A stretch of DNA of 42,139 nucleotides from Planctomycetota bacterium (GTDB taxonomy: Bacteria > Planctomycetota > PLA2 > JAEUHO01): positions 1-42,139 of the forward strand of contig JADZCA010000103.1 of the NCBI GenBank assembly GCA_020851795.1, given 5' to 3'. Position 1 is the first letter of the stretch, and each line of letters begins with the position of its first letter. The notes beneath the pieces were generated by a model. It was not told where the DNA came from and did not search any database. It saw only the letters and a program-made list of their open reading frames with translations. The translations under genes were made by a program, and so were the position numbers. Positions 16,586-24,955 of this stretch are shown in pieces.

Positions 16586-16842
16586 CACTCACCGAAGGTC
16601 AGGCGGGCGAGCTCCTCGGTGAGGCGCCTTTCTTCGGCCGGATCGTCGGCCGCACGAAGCTGTTCGAGGAGGTCGAGGTAGTGCTTCCGCTCACGTTCCT
16701 TGGCCTCGAGGCCGGACTCGATGAGGTCGACGATCACTCGACTCGCGCTGGTTCGCCGGGCGCTCGCTAGAGCCTGGACACGCCGGGCGACTCGGCCGGG
16801 GAGGCTCACGCTCTGTCGGGTAGGCTTCTCGCGGGTGGGCAT
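16585..16842 (-). CDS. Ribbon-helix-helix (CopG/ParD-like) protein
   Basis: An 85-aa protein. The N-terminal ribbon-helix-helix is at about residues 9-50: TRQSVSLPGRVARRVQALAS, then RRTSASRVIVDLIESGLEAK. A charged helical tail follows (LLEQLRAADDPAEERRLTEE), as in antitoxins that wrap a partner. It is the first gene of a three-gene minus-strand operon. The ATG at 16842 is preferred; a GTG at 16860 would place part of the putative operator inside the coding region. A tandem CACCA array at 16845-16870 next to the start fits autoregulation, which is usual for this family. Confidence 0.82.
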   Translation of the reverse strand: MPTREKPTRQSVSLPGRVARRVQALASARRTSASRVIVDLIESGLEAKERERKHYLDLLEQLRAADDPAEERRLTEELARLTFGE

Positions 16843-16844
16843 GG

Positions 16845-16870
16845 CACCAAGATACACCACGTTGCACCAC
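16845..16870. promoter_or_regulatory. Tandem CACCA operator candidate
   Basis: CACCAA (16845-16850), CACCAC (16855-16860) and CACCAC (16865-16870) are spaced exactly ten bases apart, one helical turn, just upstream of the ribbon-helix-helix start. Ribbon-helix-helix dimers often bind tandem half-sites with about this spacing. Binding by the adjacent gene product is inference. Confidence 0.5.
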
Positions 16871-17263
16871 TTGTCTGCGGGAACCCGTCGACCGGCCTGC
16901 GGTGACCAGGCAGACTCCTGCGGAGTTCTCTGGTTCGACTAATGTCGTGGGCCCCACACCCATCAGATCCTGTTAACTCGCGCGGGTGGGGCCGAGAGCG
17001 GGGAGAGTCCGAGAGGTTTCGGGGGCCTCTCGCGCTTAACAGTCCCGCCCCCTGCGGGAACCCGTGGGCGCGGGGTCGGCGGCAACCGTCGTCGCAACCC
17101 CAGATGTACGCGCGGGTTACGGCGCCCTCCGCGGGAGGCCTGCGGAACGCCCTCGCGCCGCGGTTTCTCTCCGCCGCGCGTCCGACAAGTGAAGTGGCTC
17201 CCCACGCCCCACCCGTGTTCGGAACGTTCTCTCCCAGCCCGAGGGGGGATGCCCGGGCCGCGC
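16871..17263. other. Non-coding stretch with structured core
   Basis: No gene is seen between the TA-like operon and the HMA gene. The stretch includes a short ACTCC-TGC-GGAGT hairpin near 16912-16924 and a 73-base inverted-repeat structure (16970-17042). I checked it for tRNA features and found none. Confidence 0.45.
16970..17042. repeat. Inverted repeat enclosing a hairpin
   Basis: CTGTTAA (16970-16976) is complementary to TTAACAG (17036-17042). Inside, GCGCG on the left can extend the stem after a 3-base bulge against CGCGC on the right. A separate perfect 7-bp stem, CGAGAGG (17010-17016) with CCTCTCG (17026-17032), competes for part of it. It could be a structured RNA, a terminator region or a recombination remnant. 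Confidence 0.4.
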
Positions 17264-17800
17264 TCAGGGCGCGGGGTTCGCCGGCTTCCCGATCGCGGCG
17301 AGCGCCGCCTCGATGTCGGCGACCTTGACGAGCCGGGTGTCGTAGACGGCGATCACCGACGTCAGCTCAGCCGGCACGGTCGACTCCTTCACACCCTTAA
17401 TGGCGCGCAGTGCTTGGTTCACAGCCTTGACGCAGCCGCCGCAGTGGAGCTTCGTCTTGAAGATGAACGTCGTCGCAGCGAGCGGAATCGTCCTAGCGGT
17501 CGTCGCTCCGGCTGAGACCGCGCTCTGGATCAGCGACGAGTCGCCTGCCTTGCCGACCTCCCGAACGACCTTCGCCTCGGTTCCTTGCACGGTCCATGCG
17601 AAGCTGCGGACCCCCGCGACCTCGCCGGTCGCCTTCGCTACCGCCGCGGTCTCCGTGGCCTCCACCCCTGTGAACTCCAAGTAGACGAACTCGAGCTTGG
17701 CCTCGGGCTTGGGGGCCGACGGCGGTGCCTCCTCCGCGAAGCACTCCAGCGTGGACGCCAGGATTGCGAGGGCAACCGCCCAAAGGAACGGACGACGCAT
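17264..17800 (-). CDS. Exported heavy-metal-associated (HMA) domain protein
   Basis: A 178-aa protein with a Sec signal peptide (RRPFLWAVALAILASTLECF, cleavage near AEE). Two ferredoxin-like halves are visible: about 33-105 without any Cys pair, and about 110-172 with the metal motif TKLHCGGCVKAVNQALRAIK and a typical HMA C-terminus (VADIEAALAAIGK). The CGGC pair should bind Cu(I) or a similar soft metal in the periplasm. The ATG at 17800 is fixed by a strong AGGAGG (17809-17814 on the opposite strand). Last gene of the CusA-type operon, 79 bases after the outer-membrane component, so it probably serves as a periplasmic metal carrier for that pump. Confidence 0.82.
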   Translation of the reverse strand: MRRPFLWAVALAILASTLECFAEEAPPSAPKPEAKLEFVYLEFTGVEATETAAVAKATGEVAGVRSFAWTVQGTEAKVVREVGKAGDSSLIQSAVSAGATTARTIPLAATTFIFKTKLHCGGCVKAVNQALRAIKGVKESTVPAELTSVIAVYDTRLVKVADIEAALAAIGKPANPAP

Positions 17801-17879
17801 CGAAGAAACCTCCTGTTCCTTGAAAGGTAGCCGCGGCCAAGAGGAGCGGCCCGTCGGGCCGATCCCCCGCGCCGGGATC

Positions 17880-19091
17880 TCACGGAGTCGGAGACGGCCA
17901 TCCCGCCTCGCTCGCAGCACGGACGCGCAGCCTCGCATCGTCGAGCGCCGCCTCGCGGTGAGCTCGCGCCGCGTCCACGACCGAGTCCGCCGTCAGGACG
18001 AGCTCCATGACGGAGCCCACCTGCACCTGCAACCGCGTGCGTACCGCACGAAAGAGCTCCGACGAGGCCCCCAACCTCCCCGCGGCTGCCTCGCGCGTCG
18101 AGACCGCCGCGTTCAACCGCGCCCGACTCTGCTCGGCGTCGCGGAGGGCATCGAGAATGGCGCTCTCCACCTCGCTCCGTGCGGCCTCTCGCGCCGCGCC
18201 TGCCGCACAGACTTCGGACTTCGCACCCACCGGCAGGCGCAACCGGACCGCCCCGAAGAGAGTCGTGGGATCCGCCGCAATCGCCGGCTCGAGCACGATC
18301 GAAGGGTACTGTGCAACCACGGCGCGCCGAAGGTCCCGGTCCGCTACTTCGAAGGCGGCGACGCGACGCTGAATGTCGGCTCGCGTGCGGATGAGGATCG
18401 CGGGAACGGGCGACGGGACGACCGGCCAGCCCTCGGGCACGGGAACCAGAGCGAGCGGGGTGCCCGGCGGCAGCCCCAGGAGGCGCACGAGCGACGCATG
18501 ATTGGACGCCCGTTCGGCCGAGCGTCGGTCCGCCTCGGCCTTCCAGTCCCTCCGCGTCGCCTCGGCCAGCGTCTCGGCGACGCCGGACTCGAATCCCGCG
18601 CGCACGTAAACGCCGGCGTCCACGGAGAGGTCGGGAACCGAGAGCGAGTCGAGGCCCCGCTCGACCGCGAACACCTCGGCGATCTCGCGGGCCACTTCGC
18701 GGGCTCGGGCGTGGTGCTCCATCCACGCCTCGTGGCGGCGGGCGAACGCCAGGGCCCGCTCCGCGCGCCTCGTCCCGAGCCCGAGGAGCGAGAGGGCATC
18801 CAGCGACGCGGCGGCCTCCCAGCGCTCGTCCGAGTCCACACCGGCTCCCAGTTCGAGCGGCTCGGGGGGCGGGTTGACGTTGACGGCGGCGGCTCGCGCC
18901 CGCAGCGCCACGAGGTCGGGGTTGCGTTCGACGGCGATCCGGAGCGCTTCGTCGAACGTGAGCGGCGAGGGCACCGGGCTCGATGCCCGCAGCGGACGGT
19001 CCACGTCCAGGGGTGCCGACCGGTAGCCCGCGCAACCCGAGAGCGCTGACCAAGCCACCACCATCGTAAGCGTCCGCGCGTGCCGTCCCAT
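17880..19091 (-). CDS. Outer-membrane efflux lipoprotein, TolC family
   Basis: A 403-aa OEP/CusC-like protein. Lipobox ALSGC at residues 16-20 marks an acylated N-terminus. The first OEP repeat opens with LTFDEALRIAVERNPDLVAL and the protein is rich in long Ala/Arg/Glu helices, as expected for the periplasmic alpha-barrel. At 403 aa it is short for the family (usually 420-480). It would form the outer-membrane duct for the adaptor and RND pump encoded upstream (22802-24487 and 19569-22802). ATG at 19091, 32 bases after the previous gene's stop. Confidence 0.82.
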   Translation of the reverse strand: MGRHARTLTMVVAWSALSGCAGYRSAPLDVDRPLRASSPVPSPLTFDEALRIAVERNPDLVALRARAAAVNVNPPPEPLELGAGVDSDERWEAAASLDALSLLGLGTRRAERALAFARRHEAWMEHHARAREVAREIAEVFAVERGLDSLSVPDLSVDAGVYVRAGFESGVAETLAEATRRDWKAEADRRSAERASNHASLVRLLGLPPGTPLALVPVPEGWPVVPSPVPAILIRTRADIQRRVAAFEVADRDLRRAVVAQYPSIVLEPAIAADPTTLFGAVRLRLPVGAKSEVCAAGAAREAARSEVESAILDALRDAEQSRARLNAAVSTREAAAGRLGASSELFRAVRTRLQVQVGSVMELVLTADSVVDAARAHREAALDDARLRVRAASEAGWPSPTP

Positions 19092-19123
19092 GCGAGTGTC
19101 TCCCCGCCGCTCCGTGCGCGGAC

Positions 19124-19582
19124 CTACTTGTGCTCGTGCTCCAGGCTCACCTGGTAGGTGCGGTCGCCGATCTTCACCCGGATCCGGCCGTCCAGCGGCT
19201 CGATCTTGAGCCCCTCGTGTGTGGCCTTCCACGCGTCGGTCTTGGGCCCACTCCCGGACAGCGGCGTCATCGACACCTGCACGGCGCCCTTCGTGAGGTT
19301 GATCACCGGTGCCTCGACCGCGATCGGCTTCATGTCGGCGTCCGACACGTACGCCGTGATCGTGCCCGTGGACTCCTCGTGCACGATCTCGACGTGCCCC
19401 TCGTGCTCGCCGAGCTCGAGGAGCTCGCCTCCGTGTCTCCCCTTGTGCTCGTGTTCCTCCGCGGCCGGCTCGGTGGCCACGGGCAGGCCCGAGCCGGAAG
19501 CCGCCTTGCCGGGCGCGTCGTCCTTGCCGCACGCGGCGAGAGATGCGGCGATGGCGATCAGGAACAGGCTAGGGACTCGCAT
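19124..19582 (-). CDS. His-rich lipoprotein of the CusA-type operon
   Basis: A 152-aa lipoprotein with lipobox SLAAC (Cys18). After a Gly/Ala/Pro linker come EEHEHKGRHGGELLELGEHE, GHVEIVHEESTGTITAYVSD, and a beta-rich domain to the C-terminus, which ends in LEHEHK. His clusters at both ends suggest metal capture at the membrane. The 'HGG..ELG' plus 'TGTITAY(V/L)' pattern recalls small proteins seen beside RND metal pumps; no biochemical function is known to me. The ATG at 19582 has a CAGGAG site and overlaps the RND gene's stop by 14 bases, which implies translational coupling. Confidence 0.75.
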   Translation of the reverse strand: MRVPSLFLIAIAASLAACGKDDAPGKAASGSGLPVATEPAAEEHEHKGRHGGELLELGEHEGHVEIVHEESTGTITAYVSDADMKPIAVEAPVINLTKGAVQVSMTPLSGSGPKTDAWKATHEGLKIEPLDGRIRVKIGDRTYQVSLEHEHK

Positions 19583-22500
19583 GGGCTTCTCCTGGGGGCG
19601 AAACAAGTGGGTGGACGTGAGCCGCGGGCCCGCGGAGATCCTCGACGAGCTCCTCCGCGACGCGGTCACGGGGATCGGGATGCGCCGCGTGCGCTTCCGC
19701 CGCCTTGCGACCGACGGCGAGGAAGAGGCCCGGCGTCACGAGAATGTCGAGGAGTGTGCTCGAGACGAGACCGCCGAGGATCACGGTGGCGACCGGATAG
19801 AGCAGTTCCCGGCCGGGGCGGTCCGGCGTCAGCGCGATCGGCACCAGGGCGATGCCCGTGCAGAGGGCGGTCATGAGCACCGGCACCAGCCGCTCCTTCC
19901 CGGCCTTGAGAACCAGGGCGCGGCCGAAGGGCATTCGCTCCTCCCGCATCATGTGGAGGTAGTGGTCGATTAGGAGGATGCTGTTCCGCGCCGCGATGCC
20001 CGCGAGCGAGATCAGGCCCACGAGGACCGCGATCGAGACGACCTGTCCGCTCGCGACGAGGAAGACAACCGCACCGATGAGGGCCATCGGGATGCTGGCG
20101 AGGACCTGCCAGGCGAGGTTCATCGAACGGTAGTGCGTGAACAGGATGAAGAACATCGCCACGAAGGACGCGAGCGAGAGGATCACCAGCCGTCTCTGGG
20201 CCTCGCGCTGGGCCTCGAACTGCCCGGAGATCTGGATCGAGTACCCCGGCGTCCTCGCGAGCCCCGCCCGGATCGGCTCGAGCGCGCGCTCGACGTCCGC
20301 CACGACTTCCCCCAGCGACCGTCCCTGCACGTTGTGCTGGACGACGACGCGGCGCGAGACGTTCTCGTGGTTGATGTTGTTGGGCGTCCAGGTCAGGCGG
20401 ACGTCGGCCACCTCCGAGAGGAGGACGCGCCGGCCCGCCTCATCCTGGAGGGCGAGGTCGGCGATCCGTTCGAGGTCGGCACGGTCTTCCGGGCGGAGCC
20501 GGACCACGATCGGGTACGCGACCTGTCCGACGACCATGCGGCTCACCTCGCCGCCTTCGAGGCCCAGCTCCACGAGCTCGGTCACCCGCTCGACGGCGAT
20601 GCCGCGTCTCGCTAGGTCCTCGCGCCGTGGCCGCACGTCGACCTGTCGCATGAGCACCTGCGGTTCGACGAAGAGGTCCTTGACGCCGCCGATCGGCCGG
20701 ATGGCCCCCTCGATCTCCGTCGCCGTGCGTCGAAGCACTTGGAGGTCCGGCCCGAAGACCTTGATCGCCACCTGGGCATTCACGCCGGACAGCAGGTGCG
20801 AGAGGAGGTGCGCGAGCGGTTGCTCGACGGCAGTCGCCACGCCGGGGAACTCGTGCTCGAGGCGCTCCCGGATGTCGGCGATCACCTCCTCCCGGCTTCG
20901 CGGCGAGGCCGGGTCGAACGTCACGATCACCTCCGACATGTTCACGCCCTCGGCATGCTCGTCTCCTTCCCCGCGTCCCGTCTTCCGGCCGAAAGACTTC
21001 ACGCCGGGCACCTGGGCGATCACGGCTTCGAGGCGATGCGCGAACGCGTCGGAGGTTTCTAGGCTTGCTCCGGGCGGCAGGATCAGGTTGACCTGCGCCG
21101 TCCCTTCGTTGAAGGGGGGGAGGAATTGGGAGCCGCGCGTCGCCAGCACGACGAGGCTGGACGCGGCCGCCGCGAGCACGACCCCCGAGATCTTCCACGG
21201 GTGGCGACAGGAGAAGGACATGACCCTCTCGCCGATGGACTTGGCCCTGCGGACCACCCAACTGTCGCCATGACGGGCGATCGCCTTGGCCTTCGGAAGG
21301 AGCCACAGACACATGACCGGAGTGACCGTCAGGGAGACGACCAGCGAGGCGAGGATGCTCACGACGTAGGCGACGCCGATCGGGGTGAACAGGCGACCCT
21401 CCATCCCGGTCAGCGCGAAGAGCGGCAGGTAGACGACGACGACGAGCAGAGTCCCCACGAGAATGGGCTTCCGCACCTCGCTCGAGGCCCGGTAGATCAC
21501 CAGCAGCGGGTGCGTCGGAGACGAGGACCTCCGGTTCTCGCGAAGCCGCCGGTGGACGTTCTCGACGTCCACGATGGCGTCGTCAACGAGCGCTCCGATC
21601 GCGACCGCGAGCCCCCCCAGCGTCATCGTGTTGATGGAGATCCCGGTGGCGCGGAAGATCAGCGCGGTGATCGCGATCGAGAGGGGGATCGCCGTGAGCG
21701 TGATGACCGTGGTTCGGAAGTTAAGTAGGAACAGGAAGAGGATGACGACCACGAGGATGCCGCCGTCACGAACGGCCTCCGTCACGTTCTCCATGGCGCG
21801 GTGGATGAATCCGGCCTGCTCGTAGACCTCGGGGACCAAGACGACGTCCGGAGGCAGTGACGGAGCGAGGGCCTCGAGCGCCATGTGGACCCGCGCGGTG
21901 AGGTCGACCGTGTCCGTGGCCGGCTGCTTGAAGACGGTGAGGATCACGCCGGGCTTCGCGTTGATCCCCGCCTCGCCGACCCGGATAGCCGCGGGGCCGA
22001 AAGCGACGTCCGCCACGTCGCGGACCCGGACGGGCCGCACGGGATCGGAGCGAACGGTGGCCGCCTCCAGGTCTGCGGCACCTTCGACGAGGCCGGGAAC
22101 GCTGACGAGCGGGCCCTCGGCCCCGAGGGGGAGCACCCCGCCGGACCCGGCGCGGTTCGCAGCCCGGATCGCCTCGGCCACCTGTTCGAGTGTCACGTCG
22201 TGGGCGCGTAGCCGCCGCCCGTCCACGACAACCTGGAGTTGCGCGGGGCTCCCGCCGATCGGAACGACCTGCGCCACGCCGCTGAGCGACAGGATCCGGG
22301 GCCTCACGACGCGGTCCGCCAGCGAACGCAGCGTCGACGCGTCGGTGTTGCCCGAGCGACTCTGGATCCCCACTTGGAGGATCTGCCCCATGATGCTCGA
22401 GATCGGGGCCATCACCGGCTCGACGCCGGGCGGCAGTTGCGCCTGCGCCGCGGCGAGTTTCTCCTGCACGATCTGCCGGTTGCGGAAGATCTCCGTCTCC

Positions 22501-22802
22501 CAGCCGAACTCGACGAAGACGACGGACAGCCCGAGTCCGGACGACGAGCGGACCCGCACGACGCCCGTGGCGCCGTTCACCGCCTGTTCGACGGGACGCG
22601 TCACGAGGCGCTCGACATCCTCGGGGACCATCCCGTGGGCCTCGGTCATCACGGTCACGGTGGGGCGATTGAGATCCGGGAGGACGTCCACGGGAAGTCC
22701 GAGCGCGACGTACGCACCCCACACGCAGACGGCAAGGGCGAACACCGCGACGATGCGTCGGCCCCTCAGGCTTCCGGCGATGATCCGATTGAGGTTCAGC
22801 AT
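19569..22802 (-). CDS. cusA: Heavy-metal efflux RND permease, CusA (HME4)-like
   Basis: A 1077-aa inner-membrane pump with the 12-TM RND layout: TM1 near 15-35, a large periplasmic loop, TM2-7 (about 345-535), a second loop and TM8-12. The TM4 proton-relay motif reads AIGALVDDAIVDVEN (401-415), with Ala401, Asp407 and Glu414. CzcA-type pumps have DFG here; AIG is the CusA (Cu/Ag) form. The second loop contains EGVNMSEVIVTFDPASPRSR and SGVNAQVAIKVFGPDLQVLR. It exchanges protons for metal from periplasm or cytoplasm through the adaptor and duct of the same operon. The start ATG overlaps the adaptor's stop (TAATG). The C-terminus carries a His-containing tail. Substrate class is inferred from the motif. 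Confidence 0.9.
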   Translation of the reverse strand: MLNLNRIIAGSLRGRRIVAVFALAVCVWGAYVALGLPVDVLPDLNRPTVTVMTEAHGMVPEDVERLVTRPVEQAVNGATGVVRVRSSSGLGLSVVFVEFGWETEIFRNRQIVQEKLAAAQAQLPPGVEPVMAPISSIMGQILQVGIQSRSGNTDASTLRSLADRVVRPRILSLSGVAQVVPIGGSPAQLQVVVDGRRLRAHDVTLEQVAEAIRAANRAGSGGVLPLGAEGPLVSVPGLVEGAADLEAATVRSDPVRPVRVRDVADVAFGPAAIRVGEAGINAKPGVILTVFKQPATDTVDLTARVHMALEALAPSLPPDVVLVPEVYEQAGFIHRAMENVTEAVRDGGILVVVILFLFLLNFRTTVITLTAIPLSIAITALIFRATGISINTMTLGGLAVAIGALVDDAIVDVENVHRRLRENRRSSSPTHPLLVIYRASSEVRKPILVGTLLVVVVYLPLFALTGMEGRLFTPIGVAYVVSILASLVVSLTVTPVMCLWLLPKAKAIARHGDSWVVRRAKSIGERVMSFSCRHPWKISGVVLAAAASSLVVLATRGSQFLPPFNEGTAQVNLILPPGASLETSDAFAHRLEAVIAQVPGVKSFGRKTGRGEGDEHAEGVNMSEVIVTFDPASPRSREEVIADIRERLEHEFPGVATAVEQPLAHLLSHLLSGVNAQVAIKVFGPDLQVLRRTATEIEGAIRPIGGVKDLFVEPQVLMRQVDVRPRREDLARRGIAVERVTELVELGLEGGEVSRMVVGQVAYPIVVRLRPEDRADLERIADLALQDEAGRRVLLSEVADVRLTWTPNNINHENVSRRVVVQHNVQGRSLGEVVADVERALEPIRAGLARTPGYSIQISGQFEAQREAQRRLVILSLASFVAMFFILFTHYRSMNLAWQVLASIPMALIGAVVFLVASGQVVSIAVLVGLISLAGIAARNSILLIDHYLHMMREERMPFGRALVLKAGKERLVPVLMTALCTGIALVPIALTPDRPGRELLYPVATVILGGLVSSTLLDILVTPGLFLAVGRKAAEAHAAHPDPRDRVAEELVEDLRGPAAHVHPLVSPPGEAHASP

Positions 22803-24487
22803 TAGTGCTGGTGTCCCGCGTGGGGGTCCGCCCCGCCGCCCGCCGCGGCCTGGATCGCTAGCATCAGGGAGTAGGCGCCTCGTACGACCGCCCGATCGCC
22901 GGGGAAGACGGCACCGTCGTTCGCGACCACGACCGTGCGGGAGTCCCGGTGTTCAACTCTCACGGGCACGGGCCGGAAGCCGGCCCCGTCCTCGAGGATG
23001 AGCACCGTGTCGGGTCCCTGCGAAGCGACGGAGTCTGCCGGGAGCACGAACCGCCCCGCGAGCCGCTCGATCGGCACTCGAACCACGTAGCGCAGGCCGG
23101 GACGCAGCGCCCACGAGCGGAACTCGCGATCGCTCGCGCCCTTGGCCGCCGAGAGCGGGCGGTTCGCCACGGGCACGATGGCCGCTGCGCGGTCGGCGTG
23201 CTCGGTCGCAGCCTTCAGGCGCTCGATGCGGAGCCCCTCCAGCGACGGGGCCGAACCCGGCAACAGCGGGTCCGCCAAGACCGGTTCGCCGGCCGTGAGC
23301 GCTGCGGCGATGGCGGAGAGGTCCGGGCCTGCCGGCGCGAGCTCGAGCTGGACATGGGAAAGGTCTCGACAGTCCACGATGGACGAGCCGGCCTCGACTC
23401 GGTCGCCAGGTCGCGCCCGCACGGTCTCGACGTCCCAGTCGGAACCTCCCTGCGGAGCCCGCAGCGTGACGAGGGCTTCGAGAGCCCCAGCCTCGATGAG
23501 CGCCAGGAGGCTCTCCACCGTCCAGCCCTGCTGGATCAACCCGGCCACGTCGAGGAAGGCCGCGGCGAGCGCTGGCTTCGAGCGAAGCGCCTCGGCCATA
23601 CGGGGCGTCAGCGCCCGGGACCCGACGAGTTCTCCGAGGACGGCGGCGACGTAGGACTGTCGCCGGAGTTCCTCCGGGAGAGCGGCGAGCACCGTCGCAG
23701 CGTCCTCCGACCAGAGGCCGTTCCGCGCCAGCACCCGTTCCGCGGGCGGCAAGTCGGCAGGGGTCGGGCCGCCCGACTCTATCGAGGCGATCTCCTGCGG
23801 CGTCATGCCGTGGCGCTCGCCCTCCTGGCGCGCGCTCTCCAGCGCCCGCAGCGCACGGCGTTCCTCGTTCCGCAGGTCGATCTCGACCTTCGTCGGGACG
23901 GTGTTGCTCGTCTCCGAGAGGACTCCGCGGACCCGTGCGAGCTCCTCTTGGGCGATGGTCAGAGCCAGGAAGGAGGACCGCATCTCCGCTACGGCCGCGT
24001 GGAACTCCTCGTTCAAGGGCCGCAGGAGGGCGTCCGTGAGCGCGAGCGTCGGTCGGGGGAACGCGTCCCGCCGGACTCGGGCGACCGGGGCCCCAGCCTC
24101 CACGCGTTGGCCCTCGACGACAAGGATGTCCTCGAGGACGCCCGGCACCGGAACCGACACGGGCCGGAGACTCCCCGGGCGCACTTCGACGACGGCCGGG
24201 ATCTCCCGCGCTCGGACGAACTCGGCCGGCTTGAGCTCCGCGACTTCGACCCCGAGGTTCGCCAGCGTTCGCGGGGAGAGCGTGGGGCCGTGCTTCGCAT
24301 GGTCGTGCGCGTCGCCGGGATCCTCACCGTGACCGTGCGCGTCCACTGGACCGGACTTCTGTGACGCGGCGACCCATCCGCCGACGAGACCCGCGGCGAA
24401 CAGGAGCGCGCCCGTCAGGACGGATGCGCCGACGGTGGCCCACCGGGGCCCCCGTCGGGTGGAATGGACTTCATCGACGTCGGACAT
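22802..24487 (-). CDS. RND periplasmic adaptor with His-rich ends (CusB-like)
   Basis: A 561-aa membrane-fusion protein. TM anchor about 18-40, then a His-rich stretch (DAHGHGEDPGDAHDHAKHGP). The first lipoyl half is GVLEDILVVEGQRVEAGAPV; the second follows a long helical stretch (about 135-345) and reads TLRAPQGGSDWDVETVRARP then GDRVEAGSSI. The beta-barrel and membrane-proximal parts complete the chain, and it ends in GADPHAGHQH. The long insert, with helices such as VLAALPEELRRQSYVAAVLG, makes it larger than typical CusB (about 400 aa). It bridges the RND pump and outer-membrane lipoprotein. TAATG overlap with the pump gene. Confidence 0.85.
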   Translation of the reverse strand: MSDVDEVHSTRRGPRWATVGASVLTGALLFAAGLVGGWVAASQKSGPVDAHGHGEDPGDAHDHAKHGPTLSPRTLANLGVEVAELKPAEFVRAREIPAVVEVRPGSLRPVSVPVPGVLEDILVVEGQRVEAGAPVARVRRDAFPRPTLALTDALLRPLNEEFHAAVAEMRSSFLALTIAQEELARVRGVLSETSNTVPTKVEIDLRNEERRALRALESARQEGERHGMTPQEIASIESGGPTPADLPPAERVLARNGLWSEDAATVLAALPEELRRQSYVAAVLGELVGSRALTPRMAEALRSKPALAAAFLDVAGLIQQGWTVESLLALIEAGALEALVTLRAPQGGSDWDVETVRARPGDRVEAGSSIVDCRDLSHVQLELAPAGPDLSAIAAALTAGEPVLADPLLPGSAPSLEGLRIERLKAATEHADRAAAIVPVANRPLSAAKGASDREFRSWALRPGLRYVVRVPIERLAGRFVLPADSVASQGPDTVLILEDGAGFRPVPVRVEHRDSRTVVVANDGAVFPGDRAVVRGAYSLMLAIQAAAGGGADPHAGHQH

Positions 24488-24544
24488 TGACTCCTCCGCA
24501 AAGACGACTCACGAAACGGCATCACGACCTCGAAGCCGTCGGAG

Positions 24545-24955
24545 TCAGAGGAGGAGGGCTACGGTATCTGTAGAACGCCGTGGGACCGGGGGGTTCGCGG
24601 CGGGCGTCGCGATCTCATTGGGAGCACGCGCAGGGCGGACGAACTGGACTGCGGCGGTGGCGTAGATCGGCGGCACGGCGACGGCTGTCGCGGAGGCCGG
24701 CTGCGCCGAGTCCGTAGGGGTGTGCACGCAGCACCCCCCCCCGTGGTCGCCCTCGTGATCTTCGTGACCTTCGTGGCCCGGCTCAGGACTGCGGTCGCAG
24801 ACAGAGAGGCGGTCCTGCCTGCCCTCGTGGACGTGCATGCCCGGGAGAACCACGCCCTGCGGACCACTCCCCTCCGTGGAAATGCACCGCTGCCAGGGCA
24901 GTGCCCCGGTCACGAGGGTGGCGCAGAGCGCCAGGAGAGTCGCGTACAGCCGCAT
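24545..24955 (-). CDS. Small exported His/Cys-rich protein
   Basis: A 136-aa protein, first gene of the CusA-type operon. The signal peptide is MRLYATLLALCATLVTGALP. The middle holds a dense metal-binding-like segment, PGHEGHEDHEGDHGGGCCVH, and the rest is low-complexity Ala/Pro. No known domain is recognised. Position, export and His/Cys content suggest a periplasmic metal buffer for the adjacent adaptor, whose N-terminus is also His-rich; this is inference. The adaptor starts 57 bases downstream. Confidence 0.65.
   Translation of the reverse strand: MRLYATLLALCATLVTGALPWQRCISTEGSGPQGVVLPGMHVHEGRQDRLSVCDRSPEPGHEGHEDHEGDHGGGCCVHTPTDSAQPASATAVAVPPIYATAAVQFVRPARAPNEIATPAANPPVPRRSTDTVALLL

Noticed and set aside
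16900..16945. GGTTCGACT, like a tRNA T-loop
   Set aside because: No acceptor, D or anticodon stems can be drawn around it on either strand.
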